Shown here: positions 8,128 to 16,853 of the stretch, in pieces | How positions within the stretch are numbered: the stretch's first letter is position 1 | How the letters are laid out: each line of letters begins with the position of its first letter | NCBI GenBank assembly: GCA_031378845.1 | Contig: JANNES010000021.1 | Location: 372,001-436,000, forward strand | Direction of reading: 5' to 3' | Source: JAJNPS01 sp031378845 | GTDB lineage: Bacteria > Pseudomonadota > Alphaproteobacteria > Rhodobacterales > Rhodobacteraceae | Length of the DNA stretch: 64,000 bases | Made by a program: the position numbers and the translations under genes | Notes under the pieces: generated by a model | The model's database searches: none | Told to the model about the DNA's origin: nothing | Seen by the model: the letters and a program-made list of their open reading frames with translations, nothing else

Positions 8128-9642
8128 ATGACGGACAGAGTAATCCAGCTGCATAGCACCGACAACGTGGCCATCGCATTGTCGGATCTGGTGCGGGGGG
8201 CACAGCCGGAGGGTCTGCCGCATCCCACCACCGGGGCCGTACCGCGTGGCCACAAGATCGCGACCGAAGCGATCGCGGCGGGCCAAAAGGTCATCCGCTA
8301 CGGCCAGATCATCGGCCAGGCCACGACCGATATCGCGGCTGGCGCGCATGTGCACAGCCACAACCTCGGGATGGGGCCGCACAGCACCGATTACGCGATG
8401 GCCAACGGGGCCGAGGCGATGCCTGCGTTGGCGCCGCGCAGCTTCATGGGCTATCATCGGCCCGACGGATCGGTCGGCACGCGGAACTATCTGGGGATCC
8501 TGACATCGGTAAACTGCTCGGGCTCGGTGGCCCGCTTTATCGCCGAGGCGGCCGAAAAAGACCCTTTGATCATGTCGATGCCCGGCATTGATGGCGTGGT
8601 GCCCATCGTGCATGCGACGGGTTGCGGGATGTCGGGCACGAACGAGGGCTATGACACCTTGATGCGCACGCTGAAGGGCTATGCGCGCAATGCCAATTTC
8701 GGCGGTATCTTGCTGGTCGGCCTGGGCTGTGAGGTCATGCAGGTCCCCGATCTTGTGGGGCAAGGCAGGCTGCGTCCCGATGGCAATTTCCGCTACATGA
8801 CGATCCAAGGCACCGGCGGCACGCGCGCCACCATCGCGGCGGGACTGAAAGTCCTGCGTGAGATGGCCGAGGTTGCGGGCCGCGCGGTCCGCACCCCTGC
8901 GCCGGTTTCCAAGTTGATCATCGGACTGCAATGTGGCGGTTCTGATGGATATTCCGGGATTACGGCCAATCCCGCGCTGGGGGCTGCATCGGACCTTCTG
9001 GTGCGGATGGGGGGTACGACGATCCTGTCCGAGACACCTGAGATCTACGGCGCCGAGCATCTGTTGACCCGCCGTGCCGTGACACCAGCAGTGGGGGAAA
9101 AGCTGTTGGAGCGCATCCGCTGGTGGGAGGATTACACCGCCCGCAACGGCGGCGAGATGGACAACAACCCCAGCCCCGGCAACAAGAAGGGCGGCCTGAC
9201 CACCATCTTGGAAAAGTCGCTTGGTGCCGTGGCCAAAGGCGGCACAGCGCCCCTGACCGAGGTCTACAAGTTTGCCGAACCGATCACCACGCGGGGATTT
9301 GTCTACATGGACAGTCCAGGCTACGACCCTTGCTCGGTAACAGGCCAGATCGCTTCGGGCGCGACGATGATCGTCTTTACCACGGGCCGCGGATCGGTAT
9401 CGGGTTACAAGCCGAGCCCGTGCATCAAGCTGGCGACCAATTCCGAAATGTATGCCAAAATGGCCGAGGATATGGACATCAACTGCGGCGATATCCTCAG
9501 CGAAGGCGTGAGCATCGACGCGAAAGGTGCTGAAATCCTTGACAAGATCATCGCGACGGCCTCGGGAGAGCAGACCCTTTCCGAGGCGCTCGGCTTTGGC
9601 GGCGCAGAGTTCGTGCCGTGGCAGATCGGTGCTGTGATGTAG
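8128..9642 (+). CDS. UxaA-family dehydratase (altronate dehydratase-like)
   Basis: 504-residue protein combining the small N-terminal SAF-like domain (residues about 1-90, ending HSHNLGMG) with the large UxaA catalytic region, as in D-altronate dehydratase. Conserved Cys and Gly stretches are visible: HATGCGMSG, GLGCEVMQ, LQCGGSDGYSGITANPALG and SVTGQIASGA. These enzymes dehydrate sugar acids to 2-keto-3-deoxy acids with iron or manganese. The start chosen is ATG 8128 (MTDRVIQL), preceded by a GGGAGAGG ribosome site; the open frame upstream is the antisense of gntR. Divergent from gntR. With the dehydrogenase and lactonase upstream it fits a non-phosphorylative aldose route. Confidence 0.9.
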   Translation: MTDRVIQLHSTDNVAIALSDLVRGAQPEGLPHPTTGAVPRGHKIATEAIAAGQKVIRYGQIIGQATTDIAAGAHVHSHNLGMGPHSTDYAMANGAEAMPALAPRSFMGYHRPDGSVGTRNYLGILTSVNCSGSVARFIAEAAEKDPLIMSMPGIDGVVPIVHATGCGMSGTNEGYDTLMRTLKGYARNANFGGILLVGLGCEVMQVPDLVGQGRLRPDGNFRYMTIQGTGGTRATIAAGLKVLREMAEVAGRAVRTPAPVSKLIIGLQCGGSDGYSGITANPALGAASDLLVRMGGTTILSETPEIYGAEHLLTRRAVTPAVGEKLLERIRWWEDYTARNGGEMDNNPSPGNKKGGLTTILEKSLGAVAKGGTAPLTEVYKFAEPITTRGFVYMDSPGYDPCSVTGQIASGATMIVFTTGRGSVSGYKPSPCIKLATNSEMYAKMAEDMDINCGDILSEGVSIDAKGAEILDKIIATASGEQTLSEALGFGGAEFVPWQIGAVM

Positions 9643-9643
9643 G

Positions 9644-11095
9644 TTACCTTGCGAGCGCAAAAAGACCGTCGAGGTCAAGATGGGCCGCCAGATGATCGGC
9701 GAGGGCGTCCAGTGTGGTCTCGACCGTCTCGCCATACGATTGTGGGCTGGCCGCAGTGCCGAGTTTGCCAAGGTAGGCGCGGCGAAACGCATCCGCCGAA
9801 AAGAGCCCGTGCAGATAGCTGCCCGTGACGCGACCATCGGCAGAGACCGCGCCCTCCGGCTCTGCGCCCACCATGGCAAACGGACGCGCGCGGTCGGGCC
9901 CGCTGGTCTGGCCGATATGAATCTCATAGCCGTCGACGTGCAGCCCGCTTGCGACATGCTGCGCGGTCACACGGGTCAGGTGTTTGTCGGGCGTCATCAC
10001 GGTAGAGACGTCCAGCATGCCAAGACCGGGGGTCGTGCCGGCTGGTCCCTCGATCCCGTCGGGGTCCGAAACCTCGGCCCCCAGCATCTGATAGCCGCCG
10101 CAGATGCCCAAGACATGTCCGCCGCGCCGGTGATGCGCCAAAAGATCGATGTCCCAGCCTTGGGCGCGCAGATATGCCAGATCCGCGCGGGTGGATTTTG
10201 ACCCCGGAATGATCACCAGGCGCGCATCGCCGGGGATAGGCTGGCCCGGCCGGAGCATGACGAGATCGACGCCCGGGTCTTGCGCCAACGGATCGAGGTC
10301 GTCGAAATTGGCGATCCGGCTAAGCGTCAGGCAGACGATCCTGGTGCTGCCATTGGCCGCCATGGGGGGGGCAGCGATGTCCAGCGCATCTTCGGCAGGC
10401 AGACGCCAGGCGTCGGAAAAGTACGGCAACACACCAAAACCGCGCCAGCCGGTCTGGGTGCGGATCCGTTGGTAGCCGTCGTCAAACAACCGAGGATCGC
10501 CACGGAACTTGTTGATAATAAACCCATATATCATTTCAGCATCGGCAGCGTCAAGCACCGCCTTGGTGCCCACCATCTGCGCGATGACCCCGCCCCTGTC
10601 GATATCGCCCACCAACACCACCGGCACGTCGGCGGCGCGCGCAAAGCCCATGTTGGCGATATCGCCCGCGCGCAGGTTGACCTCGGCCGGACTTCCCGCG
10701 CCCTCGACGATCACCAGATCATGTGCGGCGGAAAGACGATGAAAGCTGTCCAGCACCGGGGCCATCAGCGCGGGCTTCAGCGCTGCATAGTCACGCGCCT
10801 TGACGCTGGCAACCCGCTTGCCCTGCACGATGACCTGCGCGCCGATCTCGGATTCCGGCTTCAGCAGCACCGGGTTCATGTCGGTATGCGGCTGCAATCC
10901 GGCAGCCCGCGCCTGCAGCGCCTGCGCGCGGCCGATCTCGCCACCATCCACGGTCACAGCGGCATTGTTAGACATGTTTTGTGGCTTGAAGGGCGCAACC
11001 GACAGTCCACGCCGCAAGGCGGCGCGACAGAGGCCCGCCACAATCAGCGACTTGCCGACATTGGAACCCGCACCCTGGATCATCAGCGCGGGCAC
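9644..11095 (-). CDS. cobQ: Cobyric acid synthase CobQ
   Basis: 483-residue glutamine-dependent amidotransferase that amidates four side chains of adenosylcobyrinic acid a,c-diamide. The N-terminal dethiobiotin-synthetase-like domain begins MIQGAGSNVGKS (nucleotide loop, residues 5-16). The C-terminal class I glutamine amidotransferase-like domain has LGICGGYQMLG with the catalytic Cys and a later GSYLHGLF with the His. The start is GTG at 11093-11095. It is downstream of cobO on the minus strand (76-base gap) and ends one base from the convergent dehydratase gene. Confidence 0.96.
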   Translation of the reverse strand: MPALMIQGAGSNVGKSLIVAGLCRAALRRGLSVAPFKPQNMSNNAAVTVDGGEIGRAQALQARAAGLQPHTDMNPVLLKPESEIGAQVIVQGKRVASVKARDYAALKPALMAPVLDSFHRLSAAHDLVIVEGAGSPAEVNLRAGDIANMGFARAADVPVVLVGDIDRGGVIAQMVGTKAVLDAADAEMIYGFIINKFRGDPRLFDDGYQRIRTQTGWRGFGVLPYFSDAWRLPAEDALDIAAPPMAANGSTRIVCLTLSRIANFDDLDPLAQDPGVDLVMLRPGQPIPGDARLVIIPGSKSTRADLAYLRAQGWDIDLLAHHRRGGHVLGICGGYQMLGAEVSDPDGIEGPAGTTPGLGMLDVSTVMTPDKHLTRVTAQHVASGLHVDGYEIHIGQTSGPDRARPFAMVGAEPEGAVSADGRVTGSYLHGLFSADAFRRAYLGKLGTAASPQSYGETVETTLDALADHLAAHLDLDGLFALAR

Positions 11096-11171
11096 GAAAA
11101 AGGCCCGTTGCGTTCACATTTGCACGAATATCCCCGCCGGAGGCACCCCTGCGCATCGCAAAAGCCGCGCA

Positions 11172-11813
11172 TCAGAACTCGACGCCTTTCTGCGCCTTGA
11201 TGCCCGACCGAAACGGATGCTTGACCAGCGTCATCTCGGTCACCAGATCCGCCGCCTCGATCAGCGCGTCCTTGGCATTGCGCCCGGTCAGGACGACATG
11301 CGTCTGCGGCGGCTTTTCGTCGCGCAGAAACGCAAGAACCGCCTCCAGGTCCAGGTAATCATAGCGCAAAGCGATGTTGATCTCATCCAGCAGCACCATG
11401 CGGATCGCAGGGTCCCGGATCAGCTCTTTCGCCTTTTCCCAACCCTTTTCGGCCATCGCGATGTCGCGGGCGCGGTCCTGGGTTTCCCAGGTAAAGCCTT
11501 CGCCCATCGCGTGAAACTGGCACAGACCGGAAAAATGCGCCTCGATCATCCGCCGCTCGCCGGTATCCCAGGCACCCTTGATGAACTGCACCACCGCGCA
11601 GGGCATCTGATGCGCGATGCAGCGCAGGATCATGCCGAACCCGGACGAGGATTTGCCCTTGCCCGCCCCGGTATGGACGATGATCAGACCCCGGTCGCCC
11701 TCTTTGGTGGCCATGATCTTGTCGCGCGCGGCCTTTTTCTTGGCCATCTTGACCTTGTGGCGGGACTCTTCGGGGGCATCACTTTGGGGGTGCATGTCGG
11801 CTTCGGCGGGCAT
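11172..11813 (-). CDS. cobO: Cob(I)yrinic acid a,c-diamide adenosyltransferase CobO
   Basis: ATP:corrinoid adenosyltransferase of the CobO/BtuR/CobA family, 213 residues from the ATG at 11813. It transfers the adenosyl group to the reduced corrin cobalt. The ATP loop HTGAGKGKSSSGFG, VLLDEINIALRYDYL (Walker B region) and HVVLTGRNAKDALIEAAD are family hallmarks. The longer open frame runs antisense through the riboswitch and is rejected as coding. It is the first gene of the minus-strand cobO-cobQ pair, divergent from the main cob operon. No riboswitch is seen on its own strand. Confidence 0.95.
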   Translation of the reverse strand: MPAEADMHPQSDAPEESRHKVKMAKKKAARDKIMATKEGDRGLIIVHTGAGKGKSSSGFGMILRCIAHQMPCAVVQFIKGAWDTGERRMIEAHFSGLCQFHAMGEGFTWETQDRARDIAMAEKGWEKAKELIRDPAIRMVLLDEINIALRYDYLDLEAVLAFLRDEKPPQTHVVLTGRNAKDALIEAADLVTEMTLVKHPFRSGIKAQKGVEF

Positions 11814-11830
11814 TGTGGCGTTCCTCAACC

Positions 11831-11866
11831 TTGACAGTCGGCGTGCTTCGCGCGCAAGTGAAGTCA
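11831..11866 (+). promoter_or_regulatory. Possible promoter for the riboswitch-led cob operon
   Basis: A consensus -35 hexamer TTGACA lies at 11831-11836, about 35 bases before the first conserved bases of the cobalamin riboswitch. The -10 region at about 11854-11860 (GCAAGT) is weak. The position is right for transcription to begin just before the aptamer. Confidence 0.35.
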
Positions 11867-11869
11867 CGA

Positions 11870-12060
11870 TGCTGGTTCCTGTCGTAAGACAGGCGAAGAG
11901 GGAATGCACGAGGCTTTGCGACCATCGGGTGCGCAGGACCGAACGGCAGCCGCCCCCGCGACCGTGACCGGAGAGGTCCCATGCCACTGACATCTCGTCG
12001 GGAAGGCCGGGACCGGGGGGAAACCCGCTCCGCAAGCCGGGAGACCTGCCAGCACCACAA
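11870..12060 (+). ncRNA. Cobalamin riboswitch (AdoCbl type)
   Basis: The conserved elements occur in order: a GGTTCCTGT hairpin, AAGAGGGAATGCACGAGGCT, the GGCAGCCGCCCCCGCGAC core at 11945-11962, TGCCACTG, a GGGAAGGC stem and the B12 box AAGCCGGGAGACCTGCC at 12034-12050. It lies about 110 bases upstream of the DUF1636 gene that heads the cob operon, on the same strand. Known riboswitches of this class lower expression when adenosylcobalamin is plentiful, so it should control the whole downstream run. Confidence 0.93.
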
Positions 12061-12168
12061 GATTGTCGGGCGGACGGGGTGATCCGCGACCGGAACGGGC
12101 AGGTGCCGAATGGTACCTGTCCCGCTTTTGGACGCAGGCCCCCCTTTTGCCACTAGGAGAGATGGGCC

Positions 12169-12570
12169 ATGTCGCGCGCCACCCTTTATGTCTGCATGAC
12201 CTGCAAGGCAGGTCAGCCGGTGCCGGAGGGGGACTTGCCGCCCGGAGCCGCATTGCATGCCGCCTTGTCGGCGCGGGATGCGCCCGAGGGCGTGGCGATT
12301 GTCCCTGTCGAGTGCCTTTCCGCCTGTTCCCAAGGATGTTCGGTCGCACTCAGCAAGCCCGGCGCTTGGGGCTATGTCTATGGCCGGCTGACGGCCGAGA
12401 ATGCCGCGGACATCCTTGACGGCGCCGCGCGCTATGCGGCCAGCGACGGCGGCATCGTGCCCTGGCGCGAGCGGCCCGAAATCTTTCGCAAGCAATCCAT
12501 AGCGCGCATCCCGCCGCTCGAGGCACCTGCCGCTCTGCTTACCCCCAACGCCAACAAGGTATCCGCATGA
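12169..12570 (+). CDS. DUF1636 ferredoxin-like protein (upstream copy)
   Basis: 133-residue DUF1636 protein. Cysteines are arranged as CMTC (residues 9-12) and CLSACSQGC (about 48-56), which resembles a thioredoxin-fold 2Fe-2S ferredoxin. GYVYGRLT and GIVPWRERPEIFRKQSIARIPP complete the family pattern. Its exact role is unknown; its place between the riboswitch and cobW, and the overlap with the cobW start (ATGA), tie it to cobalt or corrin metabolism. It could supply electrons, for example to the iron-sulfur enzyme CobG or for cobalt reduction. A shorter relative lies at the far end of the operon (25955-26275). Confidence 0.85.
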   Translation: MSRATLYVCMTCKAGQPVPEGDLPPGAALHAALSARDAPEGVAIVPVECLSACSQGCSVALSKPGAWGYVYGRLTAENAADILDGAARYAASDGGIVPWRERPEIFRKQSIARIPPLEAPAALLTPNANKVSA

Positions 12571-13601
12571 CCGACCTCGCCAAAATCCCCGTCACCGTCA
12601 TCACCGGATTTCTGGGGTCGGGAAAGACCACACTGATCCGGCATCTGTTGCAGAACCCGCAAGGCAAGCGGCTGGCGGTTCTGGTCAATGAATTCGGCAC
12701 ATTGGGGGTCGATGGTGATATCCTCAAGGCCTGCGCGGATGAAAACTGCCCCGAGGAAAACATCGTCGAACTGGCCAATGGCTGCATCTGCTGCACCGTG
12801 GCCGAGGATTTCATCCCGACCATCGAGGCGCTGATGGCACGGCAAGTGCGGCCCGACCACATCCTGATCGAGACGTCGGGGCTGGCGCTGCCCAAACCCT
12901 TGCTCAAGGCGTTCGACTGGCCCGCGATCCGCTCGCGCATCACCGTTGACGGCGTGATTACGCTGGCTGATGCCGAGGCGGTGGCTGCGGGACGCTTTGC
13001 CCCCGATGAGGACGCGATTGCAGCCCAGCGGGCGCGGGATCCGAATGTCGAACACGAGACGCCCTTGTCGGAGGTTTTCGAGGATCAGCTGGCGTGCGCG
13101 GATCTTGTGCTGCTGTCCAAGGCGGATCTGGCGGGTGAGGCGGGCGTTGCCACCGCCCGGGCCGTGGTGACGGCGGAAATGCCGCGCGTGATGCCGATCC
13201 TGTCGATGCGCGACGGGGTGATTGATCCGCGCATCATTTTGGGACTGAATGCGGCGGCCGAGGATGATATCGCCGCCCGCCCCTCGCACCATGATGGCGA
13301 GGATGATCATGAGCATGACGATTTCGCCTCGACCGTGATCGTGTTGGGAGAGATCAGCGACCCCGAGGTTCTTGCCGCCGCCGTTGCCGGACTATCGCGT
13401 GATCACAAAGTTTTGCGGGTCAAAGGTCATGTGGCAGTCTTGGGCAAGCCGATGCGCCTGCTGGTGCAGGCTGTGGGCGCGCGCGTGCGCCACCAATATG
13501 ACCGGCCATGGGGGGCAAGTCCGCGCCTGTCGCAACTGGTGGTGATCGCCGAAGCAGCCGATCTGGATATTCCGGCGATCCGGGCGGCTTTGGGGGCCTG
13601 A
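12567..13601 (+). CDS. cobW: Cobalamin biosynthesis GTPase CobW
   Basis: 344-residue COG0523 GTPase, thought to act as a metal chaperone that delivers cobalt to CobN. Walker A is GFLGSGKTT (residues 14-22) and the metal-binding CICC motif is at 73-76 (NGCICCT). A His/Asp-rich stretch, SHHDGEDDHEHDD, sits before the C-terminal CobW_C domain. The start overlaps the DUF1636 stop by 4 bases and cobN follows after 6 bases, consistent with joint supply of metal to the chelatase. Confidence 0.95.
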   Translation: MTDLAKIPVTVITGFLGSGKTTLIRHLLQNPQGKRLAVLVNEFGTLGVDGDILKACADENCPEENIVELANGCICCTVAEDFIPTIEALMARQVRPDHILIETSGLALPKPLLKAFDWPAIRSRITVDGVITLADAEAVAAGRFAPDEDAIAAQRARDPNVEHETPLSEVFEDQLACADLVLLSKADLAGEAGVATARAVVTAEMPRVMPILSMRDGVIDPRIILGLNAAAEDDIAARPSHHDGEDDHEHDDFASTVIVLGEISDPEVLAAAVAGLSRDHKVLRVKGHVAVLGKPMRLLVQAVGARVRHQYDRPWGASPRLSQLVVIAEAADLDIPAIRAALGA

Positions 13602-13607
13602 ACGCCG

Positions 13608-16600
13608 ATGCATGTCGTCTTTCGCGAACACCATGGGCTGGAGGAGACCGAGACCCCGTTCGATCCGGGGCAGGACCCCGCCGATCTGGTGGTGCTGTCG
13701 TTTTCCGACAGTGACCTTGGCGCGTTCGCCGCAGGCTGGCATCGCGCGGCGGGGTCACTGCCCAGTCTGCGTCTGTGCAATCTGGTGGCGCTGAAGCATC
13801 CGGTGTCGGTCGATACCTATGCCGAAAAGACGCTTTGCGGTGCCAAGGCCGTGCTGGTGCGCCTGATCGGGGGCGAGGCCTATTGGGCGTATGGCCTTGC
13901 GACCTTGCAAGACATCGCGCGGCGGCGTGGCATGGCTCTTGCGGTCCTGCCGGCAGACGGGCGCGAGGATGCGCGACTGGATCAGCTTTCGACGCTGCCG
14001 GTCTCGACCCTGCGGCGGTTGCAGGCGCTGTGCGATGCCGGGGGGGCGGTCGCGGCGCAGGCGGCCCTTGCGCAACTGGCGCTGGCGGCGGGGATCTATG
14101 CAGCCCCTGTGATCGGTGAAAAGACCGTCCCGTCGATGGGGTTCTATGACCCAGACCGGGGCGTCATGGCCAACCTGCCCGAGGTGGATCGCCCCGAGGT
14201 TCTGATCACATTCTACCGCGCCTACCTGACGGCTGCCGATACCGGGCCGGTGGATGCGCTGATCGCGGCGTTTCGCAGTGCCGGCTTTGCCGCCTTTGGG
14301 GCCTTTGCGCCGTCATTGAAGGCGCCGGGTGTGGCGGCGTGGTTGCGGGCGCATCTGGCGGCACGGCCCCCGGTGGCGGTGGTCAATGCGACGGCCTTTT
14401 CGGCCAAGGCCGAGGATGGCGCGACGCCGTTTGATGGCTGCGCCGCGCCGGTCTTTCAGGTGGCGTTGTCGAATGCGCGCCGTCGCGACTGGGCGGCGGC
14501 AGAGCGCGGCCTGTCGCCTGCCGACATGGCGATGCATGTGGTTCTGCCCGAGGTCGACGGGCGGCTGAATGCCGGGGTGGTCAGTTTCAAATCACCAGGC
14601 AAACGTGACCCGCAATTGCAGTTTTCTAGGTTTCAGCATCGCGCCGATGCGGGGCGGATTGCCGCAGTCGTGGACCGGGTGGCGGCTTGGGCGAGGCTGG
14701 CAGTGACGCCTGCGGGCGCGCGCAAGGTGGCGGTGATCCTGTCCACCTATCCCGGGCGCGCGCATCAGATGGCGCATGCGGTCGGTCTGGATGCGCTGGC
14801 CTCGGTCGCAGCGGTGGCCGAGGATCTGGCGGCGGCGGGCTATGCGGCGGCGTTGCCCGAAGGACGGCTGGCCGATGCGCTGGCTGGACCGGGCCTGTCT
14901 TGGCCGCTGGACGATTATCTCATTGCAATAAAGGGGTTGGACGGCGATCTTCAAGCCCGGTTGATGGCGGCATGGGGCGATCCGGCAGATGACCCCGCCT
15001 GCCGCAACGGGCAGTTCCGGTTCCCTTCCTTGCACGCAGGCAACACCCTGATCGCCCTGCAACCCGAACGCGGCGATGTGGCGGTGCGCGAAGGCGACTA
15101 TCACGACCTGTCGCGCACGCCGCGTCACGGCTATGTCGCGTTCTATCTGTGGCTGCGCGCGCACGGCCTGCATGCGCTGATCCACATGGGCGCTCATGGG
15201 ACGCTGGAATGGTTGCCGGGCAAGGCTGCGGCCTTGTCGGAGCGGTGTTGGCCCGAGGCGCTGATGGCCCCCCTGCCCGTCATTTATCCCTTTATCGTCA
15301 ATGATCCGGGCGAAGCAGCTCAGGCGCGGCGCAGGCTTGGGGCGGTGACACTGGGGCATCTGCCGCCGCCGATGGTCGCGTCAGCGGTGCCCGACGCCCT
15401 GCACCGGCTGGAGCGGCTCTTGGACGAATATGCCACTGCGGACGGGATTGATCCGGCGCGCCGGGACCGGCTGATCGGGGCGATCAGGATCGAGGCACAG
15501 GCAGCGGGGGTGGAGGAGGATCTGGCGCTCCCCGTCACCGCCTCAGCCGCAGAGGCGATCACCCGCATCGACCGCTTTGTCTGCGATATCAAGGAAAGCC
15601 AGTTCGGCGAGGGCCTGCATGTCTATGGGCGCGGGTTTTGCGGGGACGCGGAACGGGACGGGCTGCTGGACACTTTGGCAGGACGGCGGGTGGCGCCGGG
15701 GCCGTCGGGGTCCCCGTATCGGGGCCGCGCCGATGTGCTGCCCACCGGGCGCAACCTCTATGCGGTCGATCCCCGCGCGGTGCCGACGCAAGGCGCGCAT
15801 GCGCAAGGGGTGAAGCTGGCCGAGGAATTGCTGCGCCGTCATTTGCAGGATCAGGGCGACTGGCCGCGCGGTCTGGTGGTGGACCTGTGGGGGTCGGCCA
15901 CGATGCGCACGGCGGGCGAGGATTTTGCCATGGCGCTGCATCTGGCGGGCCTCAGGCCGGTCTGGGATGACGGATCGGGCCGGGTCTCGGGGTTCGAGGT
16001 GGTCCCGCTGACGCTGCTGGGGCGGCCGCGGATTGATGTCACCTTGCGGGTGTCGGGGTTGTTTCGCGATGTGTTTCCGACGCTGGCGCAGATGTTCGAG
16101 GCCGGCGCGGCAGCGCTGGCTGCACGGGACGAGGATGCGGGCGACAACCCTTACCGGGCGAAAGTCGCACGGGTCTTTGGCCCGCAGCCGGGACAGTACG
16201 GGTTGGGGATGACGGCGGCGCGGGACGATTTCACGCCCGAGGCGCGGGCAGCGGCGGCAGAGGCGTGGCTGGCCTCGTCGGCTTGGGCAATCGGGGCGGA
16301 CGGGGCCAGCCGGTTGGACCGCGCAGGGATCGAGGACCGGGTGCGTGGCACGGATGTCTTTGTCCACGCGCAGGATCTGGTGGAAAGCGATCTTTTGCTC
16401 GCAGCGGACTATGCAGCACACGAGGCGGGGTTTGCGGCGGCCTCCGCTTTGGTCGGGGGCAAGGCCGCGCTCTATCATCTGGACATCTCGACGCCGGATC
16501 GCCCGCGCGCCCGCGCACTGACCGAAGAGATTGCGCGGGTGGTGCGCGCGCGGGCGGCCAATCCCGACTGGGCCAACGGCATGATGCGCCACGGTTTTCG

Positions 16601-16853
16601 CGGCGGGGCGGAGATTGCGGCAACGCTGGAGCATCTGGCGGCGTTTGCGCATCTGGCAGAGGTGGTGCCACCGCATCTGTTTGATCTGTACCATGATGCA
16701 ACGCTGGGGCGCGACGATCTGCGCGCGTTTCTGGCGGCTGAGAACCCCGGCGCGCTGGCGGCGATGGAGGATATGTTCCGACGCGTTCGCGACGCGGGTC
16801 TGTGGGTGACGCGGCGCAATTCCATCGCGATGGCGGTCGGGGGGGCGGCATGA
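13608..16853 (+). CDS. cobN: Cobaltochelatase subunit CobN
   Basis: 1081-residue large subunit of the ATP-dependent aerobic cobaltochelatase, which inserts Co2+ into hydrogenobyrinic acid a,c-diamide with CobS and CobT. Family segments include HVVLPEVDGRLNAGVVSFK, GAHGTLEWLPGKAAALS, FRFPSLHAGNTLIALQP and the C-terminal NPDWANGMMRHGFRGGAEI. It is somewhat shorter than many CobN proteins (about 1250), mainly because the N-terminal region is compact. The genes for CobS and CobT are absent from this window, so they must lie elsewhere. Stop overlaps the cobG start by 4 bases. Confidence 0.95.
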   Translation: MHVVFREHHGLEETETPFDPGQDPADLVVLSFSDSDLGAFAAGWHRAAGSLPSLRLCNLVALKHPVSVDTYAEKTLCGAKAVLVRLIGGEAYWAYGLATLQDIARRRGMALAVLPADGREDARLDQLSTLPVSTLRRLQALCDAGGAVAAQAALAQLALAAGIYAAPVIGEKTVPSMGFYDPDRGVMANLPEVDRPEVLITFYRAYLTAADTGPVDALIAAFRSAGFAAFGAFAPSLKAPGVAAWLRAHLAARPPVAVVNATAFSAKAEDGATPFDGCAAPVFQVALSNARRRDWAAAERGLSPADMAMHVVLPEVDGRLNAGVVSFKSPGKRDPQLQFSRFQHRADAGRIAAVVDRVAAWARLAVTPAGARKVAVILSTYPGRAHQMAHAVGLDALASVAAVAEDLAAAGYAAALPEGRLADALAGPGLSWPLDDYLIAIKGLDGDLQARLMAAWGDPADDPACRNGQFRFPSLHAGNTLIALQPERGDVAVREGDYHDLSRTPRHGYVAFYLWLRAHGLHALIHMGAHGTLEWLPGKAAALSERCWPEALMAPLPVIYPFIVNDPGEAAQARRRLGAVTLGHLPPPMVASAVPDALHRLERLLDEYATADGIDPARRDRLIGAIRIEAQAAGVEEDLALPVTASAAEAITRIDRFVCDIKESQFGEGLHVYGRGFCGDAERDGLLDTLAGRRVAPGPSGSPYRGRADVLPTGRNLYAVDPRAVPTQGAHAQGVKLAEELLRRHLQDQGDWPRGLVVDLWGSATMRTAGEDFAMALHLAGLRPVWDDGSGRVSGFEVVPLTLLGRPRIDVTLRVSGLFRDVFPTLAQMFEAGAAALAARDEDAGDNPYRAKVARVFGPQPGQYGLGMTAARDDFTPEARAAAAEAWLASSAWAIGADGASRLDRAGIEDRVRGTDVFVHAQDLVESDLLLAADYAAHEAGFAAASALVGGKAALYHLDISTPDRPRARALTEEIARVVRARAANPDWANGMMRHGFRGGAEIAATLEHLAAFAHLAEVVPPHLFDLYHDATLGRDDLRAFLAAENPGALAAMEDMFRRVRDAGLWVTRRNSIAMAVGGAA

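Noticed and set aside
8083..9957. 624-codon open frame on the minus strand opposite the dehydratase gene
   Set aside because: The peptide is a His/Arg/Gly-rich shadow without any family motif, while the plus strand carries a clear UxaA protein. High G+C makes long antisense frames common here.
11814..12035. N-terminal extension of CobO
   Set aside because: The extra 74 codons are antisense to the cobalamin riboswitch and do not resemble CobO proteins.
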